Of a stretch of 39,939 nucleotides of DNA, positions 16,072 through 24,480 are shown piece by piece. The stretch is from Bdellovibrionia bacterium (GTDB lineage: Bacteria; Bdellovibrionota; Bdellovibrionia; Bdellovibrionales; UBA1609). How positions within the stretch are numbered: the stretch's first letter is position 1; every line of letters starts with the position of its first letter. Made by a program: the position numbers and the translations under genes. The stretch is taken from NCBI GenBank assembly GCA_030432925.1, contig JAUILT010000019.1:1-39939 (forward strand), read 5' to 3'. The notes beneath the pieces are model-generated. The model made no database searches, was not told where the DNA came from, and saw only the letters and a program-made list of their open reading frames with translations.

Positions 16072-18953
16072 AAACTTTTCTCTGTACTGAAGTGAATCAG
16101 TAACCCACTTTTTTGGTCTTCTGTTGTATGTTGAGCCCCAGTTTTAATTCTTAGAGGAATTCTGTGAATAAGCAGGGTCTCAAGTTCCACTCCGTATCTA
16201 TAATCAATGAACCAGGAGTTTAAGTGGGTGCTGGTTTCAGCATCGTAATAGCCGCCTTCTAGATAAATAGCAGACCTTCGAAAGCTCCACGGAAAGCGTG
16301 GAAAATAGAAGGGCGTATCAAAAGGGCGTTTGTAACTGGCCTCCACGGCACGGACACTTTTCAGGTCCACAGAGCTTTCGGGGAATAAACGATAAACTCG
16401 GACAAAATCATTTTTGAGTGAAGGGTTGTACGTCAGCCGGATGTTGTTTTTTTCAGCAACGCCTTCTGTGTACTGCAAAGAGAAGTAGTTTTCGTTTCCT
16501 ATGTCTCCAGATACAAGCATTTGTCCTACAATCACATTGTCTTTATCATTGAAGTCATAAGATGAGCGGATACTCTGATGAGCTAGGGTCAATGCCCAAT
16601 AGCGGTAAGGTTCGTACGCCAGAGGGTAGGACTGCAAATAGGAAAAACGGGTAGAGTTAGTAATGTCTAGGTTTTCTTCGAAACGGTCTCCAAGGAGGTC
16701 GTTTTTTTCGTAAGAGACATCCAGGTTCCAGGCTCCACTCCAGCGGCGCCAAACAAATAACGGAGTGGTGACTCCGGCAAACACCTGTTGGTCGTAGTAA
16801 AATAGGACATCGTCCTCAGTACCACCCAAAACTTTTACTCGATCCTCATTGTAGATGTATCCCACGTAGGGCTTCATTACATAACGGTTTAGCATGTATT
16901 GAATGGCTGCAGAGTTGGAGTCAAAAACCCTTTGATAGGTCAAGCCAATGGTGTTGTAAAAGAGGGGGTCTACAAACGTCGAGCTAATATACCCTTGAAT
17001 GCCTCCCGGATCGGCGCCCCCAATGGAGATATTGGTAGAGCTATATCTTAGATCTCCCAACACAGAATAATTTCTGTAGTCCAGCTCTGAAGCCTCCTGT
17101 GGAATTTGCATGGCCTCATTCATATCAGCCGTTTCAGCTTTGCCCTCTGCTTGCAGATGATTGTAGCTATAAAAAGTAGGGGAGGTCTCCACAGGGCTTT
17201 CGGCAATGATTTTGTAATCATAACCATTGCTGGTGATTTCTGCCACAATATATTGATTATCTCGGATGTTTCGGGCATCGATGATGAGGTCGGAATCACT
17301 GAGGCGAAAAATTTTTCCTTCTTTCCATTGAAACAGACCTGATCCAAGGGGGGTGGAGGCAATAAAATTAATGGCTCCTTCAGTTGTTTGCTCCAGCGGG
17401 TATCCATAAAAGCCTTGGTAGGTGAATAGAGCCTGTTGACCCATCATCAGAGTTCTTTGATCTTTATCCTGAACAAAATAAATGGGGTCTCCAGAATTGG
17501 ATAGGATGGAGGAGGAGTGAACATCACCAAACTCGGTGTCATCAATAAGCAGTCTGTTAGCAAAGAACTGGGAGCTACCTTCAATAGCAGCTGTTTTTCC
17601 TCCACGAATATCTTGAACAATTTTGGAGCGATACTCTGGTAAAAGCCTCAGGCCTTCACCATAAAGAGAGTTTTCCAGGTAACGGACGCTATGCCTGAGG
17701 GAAGCGGCCACAGCTGGTTGGCCATCCACCCAAAATACTTTACCCATGGAAAGGTCAATAGGTTCTTGTTGCCATTTCATTTGGTTTTTATCAATTTTTG
17801 TTAGTAGGGGAGGTTTTTTTAAGTCCTCCTGTACGAGAAACCAAACCATATTAGAGTTATGATTGAAGTTGGCAAAGGAGAGTCCTGAATAGAGGGGCTT
17901 TTCTTGGGAAGCTTTTTGATTTTTGACAATACTTTGCCAGCGAACATTGAATTCTCGAATCAGTTGACTGTAGCTTTTGCCAAAATGGTTTCTAAAAGTT
18001 TTATTAACGACGAGTGGGTTAATAAAGCGCTGTCCCTGCTCCAGAAAAAATTGATTGGTTCTTTCAACTCCATATTTTTCAGCAAGAAAGGCATTGAAAT
18101 ACCCGCCCACGAGGTATTTTTCCGTGCCATAGGGAAAGTAAAGGTGATCATTGAATAGCCTTTCTGGCGTGACTTTTCCGCTTTTTAATAGTTGAAATAC
18201 TTGAGCCCGGGCTTGACCACTGTAAAGTCGACCACCAATGCCGTGGGTGGACTCATTCATGACGGCGTTGCCTTCGAGCATGAACACGGGTGCGAACTGA
18301 TTGGGGTGAATAAACACGGGAACGTAAGGTGTAATGATAAATAACGGGTTTCCAAGGATTGACTTGAACAATGAGGAGATTTTGCTTTTGGCATCTAGCT
18401 GATAAAGGTGGGCGGACTCATGGGCCAGCAAAACACTGAACCAGTTGGGAGAGGCAAAAGAGTCCAGTATAGGAAAACCGCTGGGGTAGAAAAAGGTCAG
18501 TGTGTTGGGACTTACAGTGGCAAAACCATTGGCGATCTGATTTCGTTCAGAAGCCAGTACGAGAGAGGCTCTCTCCTCTAGCCTCCAGGAGAAGGACTTC
18601 TGGTAGAGAGTCCTCAGATGCTCATTGAACTTCACAGCCTTTGGAATGTGTCCTTTATAGAGCTGGGGAAAAATATAATGGTAGCCATCTTGTTCATGAA
18701 CGTAGTAGGAGGTGTCCGATGGAACCAATTGAGCCAGCGCAGTCACAGGCAAAAGCATCATGCTAAGAATAAGCACCGTCAGGTGCGTAAAAAGAGATTC
18801 CTGATTTTGACGATCCCGTTTTAACTGGACGGGGTGGCAAAATGAGGAGTTCTTTGACACCGTCAGGTGCGTAAAAAGAGATTCCTGATTTTGACGATCC
18901 CGTTTTAACTGGACGGGGTGGCAAAATGAGGAGTGTTCGAAAGTAGAACTCAT
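16068..18953 (-). CDS. Large exported HExxH metalloprotease with C-terminal beta-barrel-like region
   Basis: A 961-aa protein. A hydrophobic signal segment (LILSMMLLPVTALAQ) is at about 61-77, much deeper than normal, because two in-frame copies of a 77-base repeat encode residues 8-60. A zinc peptidase domain follows, with HESAH at 178-182 and E227 in LEGNAV as likely third ligand (gluzincin type). Residues about 370-640 contain repeated short strands, perhaps a TolB-like propeller. From about 680 to the end, alternating Tyr/Phe-rich strands look like an outer-membrane barrel ending in Phe. ATG 18953 overlaps the symporter stop (ATGA) and has GGAAG 7 bases upstream; the alternative is GTG 18776, just after the repeats, without a Shine-Dalgarno. 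Substrate unknown. Confidence 0.75.
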   Translation of the reverse strand: MSSTFEHSSFCHPVQLKRDRQNQESLFTHLTVSKNSSFCHPVQLKRDRQNQESLFTHLTVLILSMMLLPVTALAQLVPSDTSYYVHEQDGYHYIFPQLYKGHIPKAVKFNEHLRTLYQKSFSWRLEERASLVLASERNQIANGFATVSPNTLTFFYPSGFPILDSFASPNWFSVLLAHESAHLYQLDAKSKISSLFKSILGNPLFIITPYVPVFIHPNQFAPVFMLEGNAVMNESTHGIGGRLYSGQARAQVFQLLKSGKVTPERLFNDHLYFPYGTEKYLVGGYFNAFLAEKYGVERTNQFFLEQGQRFINPLVVNKTFRNHFGKSYSQLIREFNVRWQSIVKNQKASQEKPLYSGLSFANFNHNSNMVWFLVQEDLKKPPLLTKIDKNQMKWQQEPIDLSMGKVFWVDGQPAVAASLRHSVRYLENSLYGEGLRLLPEYRSKIVQDIRGGKTAAIEGSSQFFANRLLIDDTEFGDVHSSSILSNSGDPIYFVQDKDQRTLMMGQQALFTYQGFYGYPLEQTTEGAINFIASTPLGSGLFQWKEGKIFRLSDSDLIIDARNIRDNQYIVAEITSNGYDYKIIAESPVETSPTFYSYNHLQAEGKAETADMNEAMQIPQEASELDYRNYSVLGDLRYSSTNISIGGADPGGIQGYISSTFVDPLFYNTIGLTYQRVFDSNSAAIQYMLNRYVMKPYVGYIYNEDRVKVLGGTEDDVLFYYDQQVFAGVTTPLFVWRRWSGAWNLDVSYEKNDLLGDRFEENLDITNSTRFSYLQSYPLAYEPYRYWALTLAHQSIRSSYDFNDKDNVIVGQMLVSGDIGNENYFSLQYTEGVAEKNNIRLTYNPSLKNDFVRVYRLFPESSVDLKSVRAVEASYKRPFDTPFYFPRFPWSFRRSAIYLEGGYYDAETSTHLNSWFIDYRYGVELETLLIHRIPLRIKTGAQHTTEDQKSGLLIHFSTEKSF
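18774..18850 (-). repeat. 77-base palindromic element, copy 1 (in frame in the 961-aa gene)
   Basis: Identical over 77 bases to 18858-18934. In sense orientation (minus strand) it carries a hairpin formed by ACCCCGT and ACGGGAT and ends in a second hairpin GCACC-TGAC-GGTGC. It has no stop in the gene's frame and encodes the SSFCHPVQLKRDRQNQ... segment. A diverged copy is at 1451-1501. Confidence 0.9.
18858..18934 (-). repeat. 77-base palindromic element, copy 2 (in frame in the 961-aa gene)
   Basis: Perfect direct repeat of copy 1, separated by 7 bases (TCTTTGA on the plus strand). The period of 84 bases equals 28 codons, so the reading frame is kept through both copies. The perfect identity suggests a recent duplication. 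Confidence 0.9.
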
Positions 18954-20287
18954 TTTATGGCTTCCAGGTTTCTTTCTAGATCAATTTTTTCCACACGAGC
19001 CAGGTAAAGGGCTGCAGTGGAATCCCCTGTTACGTTCACAACCGTCCTTCCCATGTCGAGCAAACGATCAACACCCAGCACCAGCGCAATTCCTTCAGGA
19101 GGAATGCCCAAAGATGCCATAGCTGACATTAAAATGGGGATGGAGCCTCCGGGGACGCCAGCAACTCCTATGGAAGTAAGGAGTACCAAAACCACCAGAG
19201 TGAATTGTCCAGTCAGGCTGATATCAATGCCAAAAACTTGGGCTACAAATAAGGCGGCCACCACTTCGAATAGAGCGGTTCCATCCATGTTGACGGTCAT
19301 ACCCAGTGGGATACTAAAAGTAGTGATACTTTCTGGTACGCCAAAGCGTTTTTCTAGAGTGCGCATGGTGGTGGGCATAGTGGCACTGCTGGAACTGGTG
19401 GAAAAAGCAGTGGCTACGATCGGCAAAATTCGTTTGTAAAACTCAATCACCGGTATACGAATGACATATTTGACAATCAGCGAGTAGGTCACAAAAAAAT
19501 GGGTGAGGTAGCCAAGAATTACGACCATAATGTAGAGGCCCACATTGCCCATGACTTCTAGTCCAAAGTTAGCAACGGCATTGACCATTAAGGCTGCCAC
19601 AGCAAAGGGCGCCACTTTCATAATCCAGCCCACAATGCGGATACAGGCCTCGGAAATGGCATCTAGAAATTGTAGAACTGTCTGCGTGCCTCCCTTGTTC
19701 TCGTTTGTGAGAAGGGCAATCCCAAACAGGAATGATACAAAAATCACTGCGAGCATGTTAGCGTTGGCCAGCTCGGCGATAATATTTTTGGGGATAATAG
19801 TTGAGACAATACCTGGCCATAGAGACTCATTCACTCCGGCACTTTTTTCTTGAAGTCCTGAGATCTGCTCGCTCATGGCAACGACGGCCTCATTTCGAAT
19901 ATTTTCTGGAATCCCGGCTCCCGGCTGAAGAGTATTAATAAAAAACTGTCCAATCATCACGGCCATGAGTGTGGTGACAACATAAAACAACCCCAACCGT
20001 GTTCCTAGGCGTCCGAGGTGCTCGACAGTTCCCAGATTGGCCACTCCCACTATTAATGAACTCAAAACGAGGGGAACCACCACCATGAACAGACTTTGCA
20101 GAAAAGCCTTACCAATGGGGGCCGTCACATTGGACATAATCCACTTGGTCCAAGGAGCATCGGGAAAGTAAACGTTAAAAATAAGCCCTATGATGGCACC
20201 AACAATCAGCCCAACAAGAATCCGTGTGCTGATTGTTTTTTCATCATCCGGTCCGGATTCTGCTTTGTTTCTATTGATTTCAGACAT
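18950..20287 (-). CDS. Dicarboxylate/amino acid:cation symporter (DAACS, GltP/DctA family)
   Basis: An inner-membrane carrier importing glutamate, aspartate or C4-dicarboxylates with Na+ or H+. Family marks: serine-rich hairpin (AFSTSSSSATMPTTMRT), the NMDGTALFE motif in helix 7, the second hairpin GVPGGSIPILM and the substrate-site block DRLLDMGRTVVNVTGDSTAA in helix 8. ATG 20287 gives 445 aa, within the normal 400-450 range; the frame is open to 20380 but the extra residues are Cys/Arg-rich and overlap crcB. The 3' end overlaps the start of the 961-aa protease gene by ATGA, so uptake and proteolysis genes appear cotranscribed. The exact substrate cannot be read from sequence. Confidence 0.93.
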   Translation of the reverse strand: MSEINRNKAESGPDDEKTISTRILVGLIVGAIIGLIFNVYFPDAPWTKWIMSNVTAPIGKAFLQSLFMVVVPLVLSSLIVGVANLGTVEHLGRLGTRLGLFYVVTTLMAVMIGQFFINTLQPGAGIPENIRNEAVVAMSEQISGLQEKSAGVNESLWPGIVSTIIPKNIIAELANANMLAVIFVSFLFGIALLTNENKGGTQTVLQFLDAISEACIRIVGWIMKVAPFAVAALMVNAVANFGLEVMGNVGLYIMVVILGYLTHFFVTYSLIVKYVIRIPVIEFYKRILPIVATAFSTSSSSATMPTTMRTLEKRFGVPESITTFSIPLGMTVNMDGTALFEVVAALFVAQVFGIDISLTGQFTLVVLVLLTSIGVAGVPGGSIPILMSAMASLGIPPEGIALVLGVDRLLDMGRTVVNVTGDSTAALYLARVEKIDLERNLEAIK

Positions 20288-20358
20288 GCGGCGATCATAG
20301 GATGGACAGAAACAGGGTTCAAAGAAAAAATATCTGTTCCTCATACAGGGGGGAGTCA

Positions 20359-20739
20359 ATGAAAATCGGTGAATGGACATCTGTGGGGCTTGCCATGGCC
20401 TTGGGGTCTGTAGGCGTGCTTGTTCGAATTTTTGTCTCAGAGACGCTCAATAAAGGTGGGTTTCCTTGGGGGACACTGACTGTCAATGCGGCAGGGAGTT
20501 TGTTGATCGGCCTGATTATTGCCACTCAAAGTCGTTCGGGGGCTCCCTCCGTTGTATGGGTGGCCGTGGCTATTGGTTTTTTGGGGGCTATGACCACGTT
20601 TTCTTCGTTCTCCCTGGATGGAATCAAAATGCTTTCTGAGTCCCGTATTGGAGAGATGCTCCTTTATGTGGGAGTAACTAATATCACATGTCTGTCCTTT
20701 TGTTATTTAGGAACTCTGGGTGCTCGTTGGTTGCATTGA
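20359..20739 (+). CDS. crcB: Fluoride-specific ion channel CrcB/Fluc
   Basis: A 126-aa four-helix membrane protein. CrcB/Fluc dimers export fluoride passively. Visible signatures: GTLTVNAAGSLLIG in helix 2 (conserved Asn and Gly) and TTFSSFS in helix 3 (fluoride-track Phe residues). ATG 20359 has a strong GGGGGGAG upstream. It diverges from the symporter across 71 bases. I looked for a fluoride riboswitch in that gap and did not find its conserved GGCGATG/CTGATG segments. Confidence 0.93.
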   Translation: MKIGEWTSVGLAMALGSVGVLVRIFVSETLNKGGFPWGTLTVNAAGSLLIGLIIATQSRSGAPSVVWVAVAIGFLGAMTTFSSFSLDGIKMLSESRIGEMLLYVGVTNITCLSFCYLGTLGARWLH

Positions 20740-20983
20740 GTCCGAATCTTGCACACCCCTTTGTGAAAAATAGAGAGAAAAGGGTAAATTACTGTAATAA
20801 TTTATGTTTTTGAGTAGGTTCTAGGAGTTTTTCTGATCAACTTTCAAGCATTAAGGAGAAATTTACATTTTCCATTTGCGGTAAGTGCCTTGAAATATTG
20901 ACAAAAATCTGATAGAAAAAGCCTTTAATTTGTGGTCCGGGGGTTTGGGCCCGAAGTTTGAGGTGAGGTACAGGAGGTTATTG

Positions 20984-21436
20984 GTGCTCAATCCTAATGA
21001 TGAAGCAAATAAAGAAATAAATACGGCAACAGAGACCCCGTTAATGGGTATCGTGGAAGGGATTGATGAAGATCTGGCGAAGCTGGATGCTATCGATAAT
21101 ATCCTGGATTTGGAAGAGGTTGATTATCCAAAATTCACTCTGGCCAAAAATAAGGCGCGCTTTTTAAGAATGCTTACCTGGTATAAAAACAAAGAGGAGT
21201 GGCTAGAAGTGGCCCCTTTGTCAGGTGTGAGTAAGCTGTTTAAGCAGCAAACCAAGGAGTTGGAGGGAATTCGCTCCAATAAACTGGATTACGAAATGGA
21301 ATTGGAGACAGGGACCCTAACTCCGAGTCAGCGCTCTTATAGAAAAGACGAGCTAAAGATGTGCAAAGTGCACGAGAAGATGGCTGTTCATTTGATTGCT
21401 AAGATGCAGGTGAAAATCAAGTCGGGGCGTCGCTAG
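20984..21436 (+). CDS. Hypothetical cytosolic protein (150 aa)
   Basis: A charged, soluble, mostly helical protein with no motif I recognise. It begins with an acidic, Asn/Glu-rich stretch; the C-terminal half has Lys/Arg-rich helices (LTPSQRSYRKDELKMCKVHEK) and ends KIKSGRR. AGGAGG at 20972-20977 is 6 bases before GTG 20984 and only 3 before an in-frame TTG at 20981, so GTG 20984 is preferred over the longer frame from 20930. A terminator-like hairpin overlaps its 3' end. Confidence 0.65.
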   Translation: MLNPNDEANKEINTATETPLMGIVEGIDEDLAKLDAIDNILDLEEVDYPKFTLAKNKARFLRMLTWYKNKEEWLEVAPLSGVSKLFKQQTKELEGIRSNKLDYEMELETGTLTPSQRSYRKDELKMCKVHEKMAVHLIAKMQVKIKSGRR

Positions 21437-21450
21437 TCGACCCGACTTTT
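21419..21450 (+). terminator. Rho-independent terminator after the 150-aa gene
   Basis: AAGTCGGG (21419-21426) pairs with CCCGACTT (21441-21448) across a 14-base loop, followed by TTTT overlapping the stem end. The left arm lies inside the last codons of the gene. Confidence 0.6.
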
Positions 21451-21668
21451 AGCAAAAGGTCTGGGTCAAATTTGCCGTGGATTTTTTCAAAATACATTTG
21501 TTTCGAGCTGAAACAAATGTTGCCTCATTGTATTTTATTCGTGATTACTAGTGGTTATATCAAAATGGGAAAAACGGGCAATTTTTTCCTCATCATCTCA
21601 AGATGGGGCGCCGATAGGTAAAATGTGAGTCAAGTCTACACAATTTAAAACCCATTGGGAGGTAATTA
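21437..21668. other. Intergenic region before the Fis-type regulator
   Basis: This 232-base gap has no ORF. It contains an imperfect repeat around 21493-21520 (TACATTTGTTTCGAGCTGAA followed by ACAAATGT), an inverted pair ACATTTGT/ACAAATGT that could be an operator or small hairpin, and presumably the promoter of the regulator. Confidence 0.4.
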
Positions 21669-22112
21669 ATGGTACGTTCTACGCTTATCCTCGTCAGTAG
21701 CGATCCTACTGAAGTGGAAAGATTCAGAAATTTTGCTCAAGGGCACGGAGTCACTGCTCAAGTGTATACTCCTGCGGAATGGGCTCAAGGGTTGAATGAC
21801 CCTGAATTCAGAAAAAAAGTGGGCGGAAACGTTCCTTCTCTAACTGTGGGAACAGCTCCTATTGATGAAGGTGCCAAAATCTTACCTTTTCCAGGAGCTG
21901 GTGGTGGGCATCAACAGGACACTGCTACTGGTGGGAAAGTGCGCACAATCAATGAACTGGAAAGCATTGCTATTGAAAATGCCATTCATGAGTACAACGG
22001 AAATCTCACTGAGGCGGCCAAGGCTTTGGGCATTGGACGGGCGACTCTTTATAGAAAAGTAAAGCAGTATAATATCGACCCCTCTGCAGCCAGAAAGAAG
22101 CGCGCGGCTTAA
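21669..22112 (+). CDS. Fis-type helix-turn-helix regulator
   Basis: A 147-aa DNA-binding protein. The C-terminal third (about 92-138) is a Fis/NtrC-type HTH: LESIAIENAIHEYNGNLTEA, then AAKALGIGRATLYRKVKQY as the recognition helix. The N-terminal part starts like a receiver domain strand (STLILVSSDPTEVERFRNFA) but lacks the phosphoacceptor core, so it may be a decayed or shortened receiver. A Gly-rich linker joins the two. There is no AAA+ sigma-54 domain. GGGAGGT precedes ATG 21669. The protein may act as a nucleoid-type or promoter-specific regulator; targets unknown. Confidence 0.85.
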   Translation: MVRSTLILVSSDPTEVERFRNFAQGHGVTAQVYTPAEWAQGLNDPEFRKKVGGNVPSLTVGTAPIDEGAKILPFPGAGGGHQQDTATGGKVRTINELESIAIENAIHEYNGNLTEAAKALGIGRATLYRKVKQYNIDPSAARKKRAA

Positions 22113-22138
22113 AAGTTTTGCGAAATCCAAAAGAGCAT

Positions 22139-22169
22139 AAAAAACCACCTATTCATGAGGTGGTTTTTT
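22139..22169. terminator. Bidirectional Rho-independent terminator
   Basis: AAAAAACCACCT (22139-22150), 7-base loop, AGGTGGTTTTTT (22158-22169): a perfect 12-bp stem with A and T tracts on both sides. It serves the converging Fis-type gene and TPR gene; the TPR stop codon overlaps its edge (22168-22170). Confidence 0.9.
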
Positions 22170-23235
22170 ATTGGCATTTGTATTTGGCACTCATGAACTT
22201 TTTGGACAGGCTATATCGCTTTGCGAGTCGTAATTTGGCAGCGGCTGTTGCAATGTCTGAACGAATATTGGGATCGTCCTTACAAGCATCAATAAAGTAC
22301 TTTAAGGCCTTTTCTGGCTGACCTACTTCCATAAGAGTCGTGGCATAACTGCGGTTGGCTCTTAAAGAAGTAGGATCTGCTTTAACGGCAGCTCCAAAAT
22401 ATCTATTGGAGACAGGAAAATTCTTTTTCTTTTGATAAAACTCTCCAGCAGCCCATTGTGCAGCTTCTGATTGAGGAAATCTTTTGGCCGCAATTTTCAG
22501 CATGCGTTCGGATTGCTTTTCTTCACCTTTGTCGAAATAGGCTTGGGCTAGGTAAACATAGTTATCAGGATATTTTTTAGAGACCATAATAGCTCGTTTA
22601 CATTCATCAATAGCTTGGTTAAGATATCCATCCAAAGTCAACAAACGGCATTTGTCATTAAGAAATGTGGGGCGCTTTCCAAACTGTTGGATCATATCAT
22701 TGAGAAGTGTGCGGGCCTCGTAATTTTCAGTATTATCAATAAACATGTTTAGAAGTAGGTCATAGGAGGGCTTGAACTTTTTATTGAGTTCAATGGACTG
22801 TCTTAACGAACCAATGGCTTTTGTGCGAATATCTTTTTTGCGAGAAAGGTCCTCAGTCTGTTTTGCCCATTGAATATAGGCATTTCCAAGAATATAGTGG
22901 CTTTGATAGTTTTTTTTATCTTTATCTACAACGGCTTTTAAAATTCGAACCTCCTGATCATGTTGATTCAATTCACTGTAAGCACCAGCAAGAATTAGGT
23001 AAGAGGAAATGGGAATTTGCTCTGAGTAGGGGTTGAGAAGTTCTACTACCTTTGTAAAGTTTTTTTCCTGATAAAAAAGCTCAGCCAGTTGGGAGCGAAC
23101 CTTTAGGTTATCAGGTTTTTTTTGAAGCTGTTTTTCAAGTTGAGAGATAGAGGTTTGTTGGGCCACTGAAGGAAGGCCAATACAGAAAAAACTAATCAAG
23201 ATTGCGGTCATCCAATGTTGCATATTTGCTCTCAA
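22168..23235 (-). CDS. Exported TPR-repeat protein
   Basis: A 355-aa protein. A signal peptide (about 8-26, TAILISFFCIGLPSVA) precedes at least seven tetratricopeptide-like helix pairs from about residue 30 to 330 (for example QSHYILGNAYIQWAKQ, YPDNYVYLAQAYFDKGEEKQ, LRANRSYATTLMEVGQPEKA). TPR arrays bind peptides or scaffold protein complexes; here in the periplasm. The start is TTG 23235 (AAGG upstream) or ATG 23223 (GAGAG upstream); both give a working signal peptide. It shares a terminator with the converging Fis-type gene. Confidence 0.85.
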   Translation of the reverse strand: MRANMQHWMTAILISFFCIGLPSVAQQTSISQLEKQLQKKPDNLKVRSQLAELFYQEKNFTKVVELLNPYSEQIPISSYLILAGAYSELNQHDQEVRILKAVVDKDKKNYQSHYILGNAYIQWAKQTEDLSRKKDIRTKAIGSLRQSIELNKKFKPSYDLLLNMFIDNTENYEARTLLNDMIQQFGKRPTFLNDKCRLLTLDGYLNQAIDECKRAIMVSKKYPDNYVYLAQAYFDKGEEKQSERMLKIAAKRFPQSEAAQWAAGEFYQKKKNFPVSNRYFGAAVKADPTSLRANRSYATTLMEVGQPEKALKYFIDACKDDPNIRSDIATAAAKLRLAKRYSLSKKFMSAKYKCQ

Positions 23236-23274
23236 TATTACCTTTTTGTTTCTAAATGATCAAATAGATACAGG

Positions 23275-24150
23275 TTATTTGGGTTTATTTCTTTCTTTGA
23301 CTCCTGGGGAGTATTCAGCCGTCTTTTTTTTGAGAATTTCTTCTAGAGTTAAACCCTGCTCGTTACCCATTGAGAAAACGGCAGCTGTTGAACGATTGAT
23401 ATTACTGTAGTTGGGAGCTACGTGATTGTTAATATAACGAGCATAAGAGCTGCTTTTTCCAGATGAGCCTTGAGCATAGCCAATATTTTTTCCATAGGAA
23501 TCAGGGCTGTTAGTATTTGATTTATAAATTAAATTTCCGTGGCTGTCGTAGTATTGAGCATAGGGATTTTTTTTGTTAGTACTATTGTTAGATTTATTTG
23601 TTTTATTGTTATGATACTCAGTTATAGTGACAAATTGATCATCAAAATATTTGTTAAACGTTAGGGTTGTAATGTTTGTGAAAGAAACCTTTTTAGCTTC
23701 ATCACTATCTTTATAGGTACAAGTCATTTGCACTTGGCCGACAGCTGCAGCTTGCATGTTATCATGACAGCTTGCATTTGGATGATTTTGAACTAATTGA
23801 AGTATTGCAGCCACATCTTTTCTCACTACGCTCCATCCGTCTCTAAAAGAACTTTTCTTTATGTCGTAGTAAGCATCTTTGCTGGTTTGATCCATGTCAT
23901 CTGTGAGTCCAGGAATCCAAACTCGCCCACCACCATCTTCTCCACTTTGGTAATGCCATTTTCCTACATCCGGCGGGTTTTTATGATACCAAGAGGGAAT
24001 AGGAATGGTGCTATAAGCAGTGGCCTCATCACTGGCCCAAAGCAAGACCGTAATTACAATCAGTTGAAGCAAGAAAATCCCCATGCGTGAGATCCAAATA
24101 AGGTCGACGGTTTTATTAGGTGTGAGGATTATTTTTTTGAGATTGGTCAT
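23275..24150 (-). CDS. Exported hypothetical protein with Asn/Ser/Tyr-rich tail
   Basis: A 291-aa protein of unknown family. A long N-terminus leads to one hydrophobic segment (about 22-45, MGIFLLQLIVITVLLWA), which could be a signal peptide or anchor. The next region (about 50-165) holds two cysteines (NASCHDN, MTCTYKD) likely to form a disulfide. From about 180 the sequence is low-complexity, rich in Asn, Ser, Lys and Tyr (YHNNKTNKSNNSTNKK, YDSHGNLIYKSNTN). GGGGGA 5 bases before ATG 24150 supports the start. Codon use looks more AT-rich than its neighbours. The last 30 residues contain a charged helix. Confidence 0.7.
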   Translation of the reverse strand: MTNLKKIILTPNKTVDLIWISRMGIFLLQLIVITVLLWASDEATAYSTIPIPSWYHKNPPDVGKWHYQSGEDGGGRVWIPGLTDDMDQTSKDAYYDIKKSSFRDGWSVVRKDVAAILQLVQNHPNASCHDNMQAAAVGQVQMTCTYKDSDEAKKVSFTNITTLTFNKYFDDQFVTITEYHNNKTNKSNNSTNKKNPYAQYYDSHGNLIYKSNTNSPDSYGKNIGYAQGSSGKSSSYARYINNHVAPNYSNINRSTAAVFSMGNEQGLTLEEILKKKTAEYSPGVKERNKPK

Positions 24151-24480
24151 TAATATCCCCCGGATTTTGAATGTTTCAAATCAAATTTGTAGACATATGT
24201 CTAGATCGTTTTGAAACACTTAAACTTAAAACACCTCTGTGTCGATAAAACAGCAAGTACCAGGCCAGCTCAGCACATGTATGGAGGGCTTTGTCGTCGA
24301 GATATTTTGCAGGTGTTAATGGGTCAGACAGTTGTCTCGTATTGAGACATATGTACCCAGAGTGACAAATTGTGTTGATCACCTGTCAGAAATGTAACCG
24401 GCGGGCTCGAATAGAGTGAGAGAAGCTCCGGCATAATGCTGGCAATACCTTTAAAGTAGAATTTGCTGGAGGAAAAATAA
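24151..24480. other. Divergent intergenic region with nested dyad symmetry
   Basis: A 330-base gap between the exported unknown gene (minus) and the 225-aa gene (plus). TGTTTCAAA (24172-24180) and TTTGAAACA (24210-24218) are 9-base inverted arms flanking the perfect palindrome AGACATATGTCT (24191-24202). A second related site, GAGACATATGTA, occurs around 24342-24353. These look like binding sites for a dimeric regulator controlling one or both genes. No ORF in the gap looks real. Confidence 0.5.

Noticed and set aside
18774-18934. CRISPR-like or tandem-repeat array
   Set aside because: Only two 77-base units with a 7-base spacer and an inner palindrome; no further units or spacers of regular size.
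19017-19853. Two plus-strand ORFs of 140 and 102 aa antisense to the symporter
   Set aside because: They are shadows of a strongly conserved membrane transporter; composition (Thr/Met/Pro-rich) is not protein-like.
20288-20358. Possible fluoride riboswitch upstream of crcB
   Set aside because: The gap is only 71 bases and lacks the conserved GGCGATG and CTGATGAC segments; a GGCGATC string alone is not enough.
24176-24382. 68-aa minus-strand ORF in the divergent gap
   Set aside because: No ribosome binding site, it covers the dyad-rich putative promoter region, and the composition (Cys/His/Tyr/Leu mixture) is not convincing.
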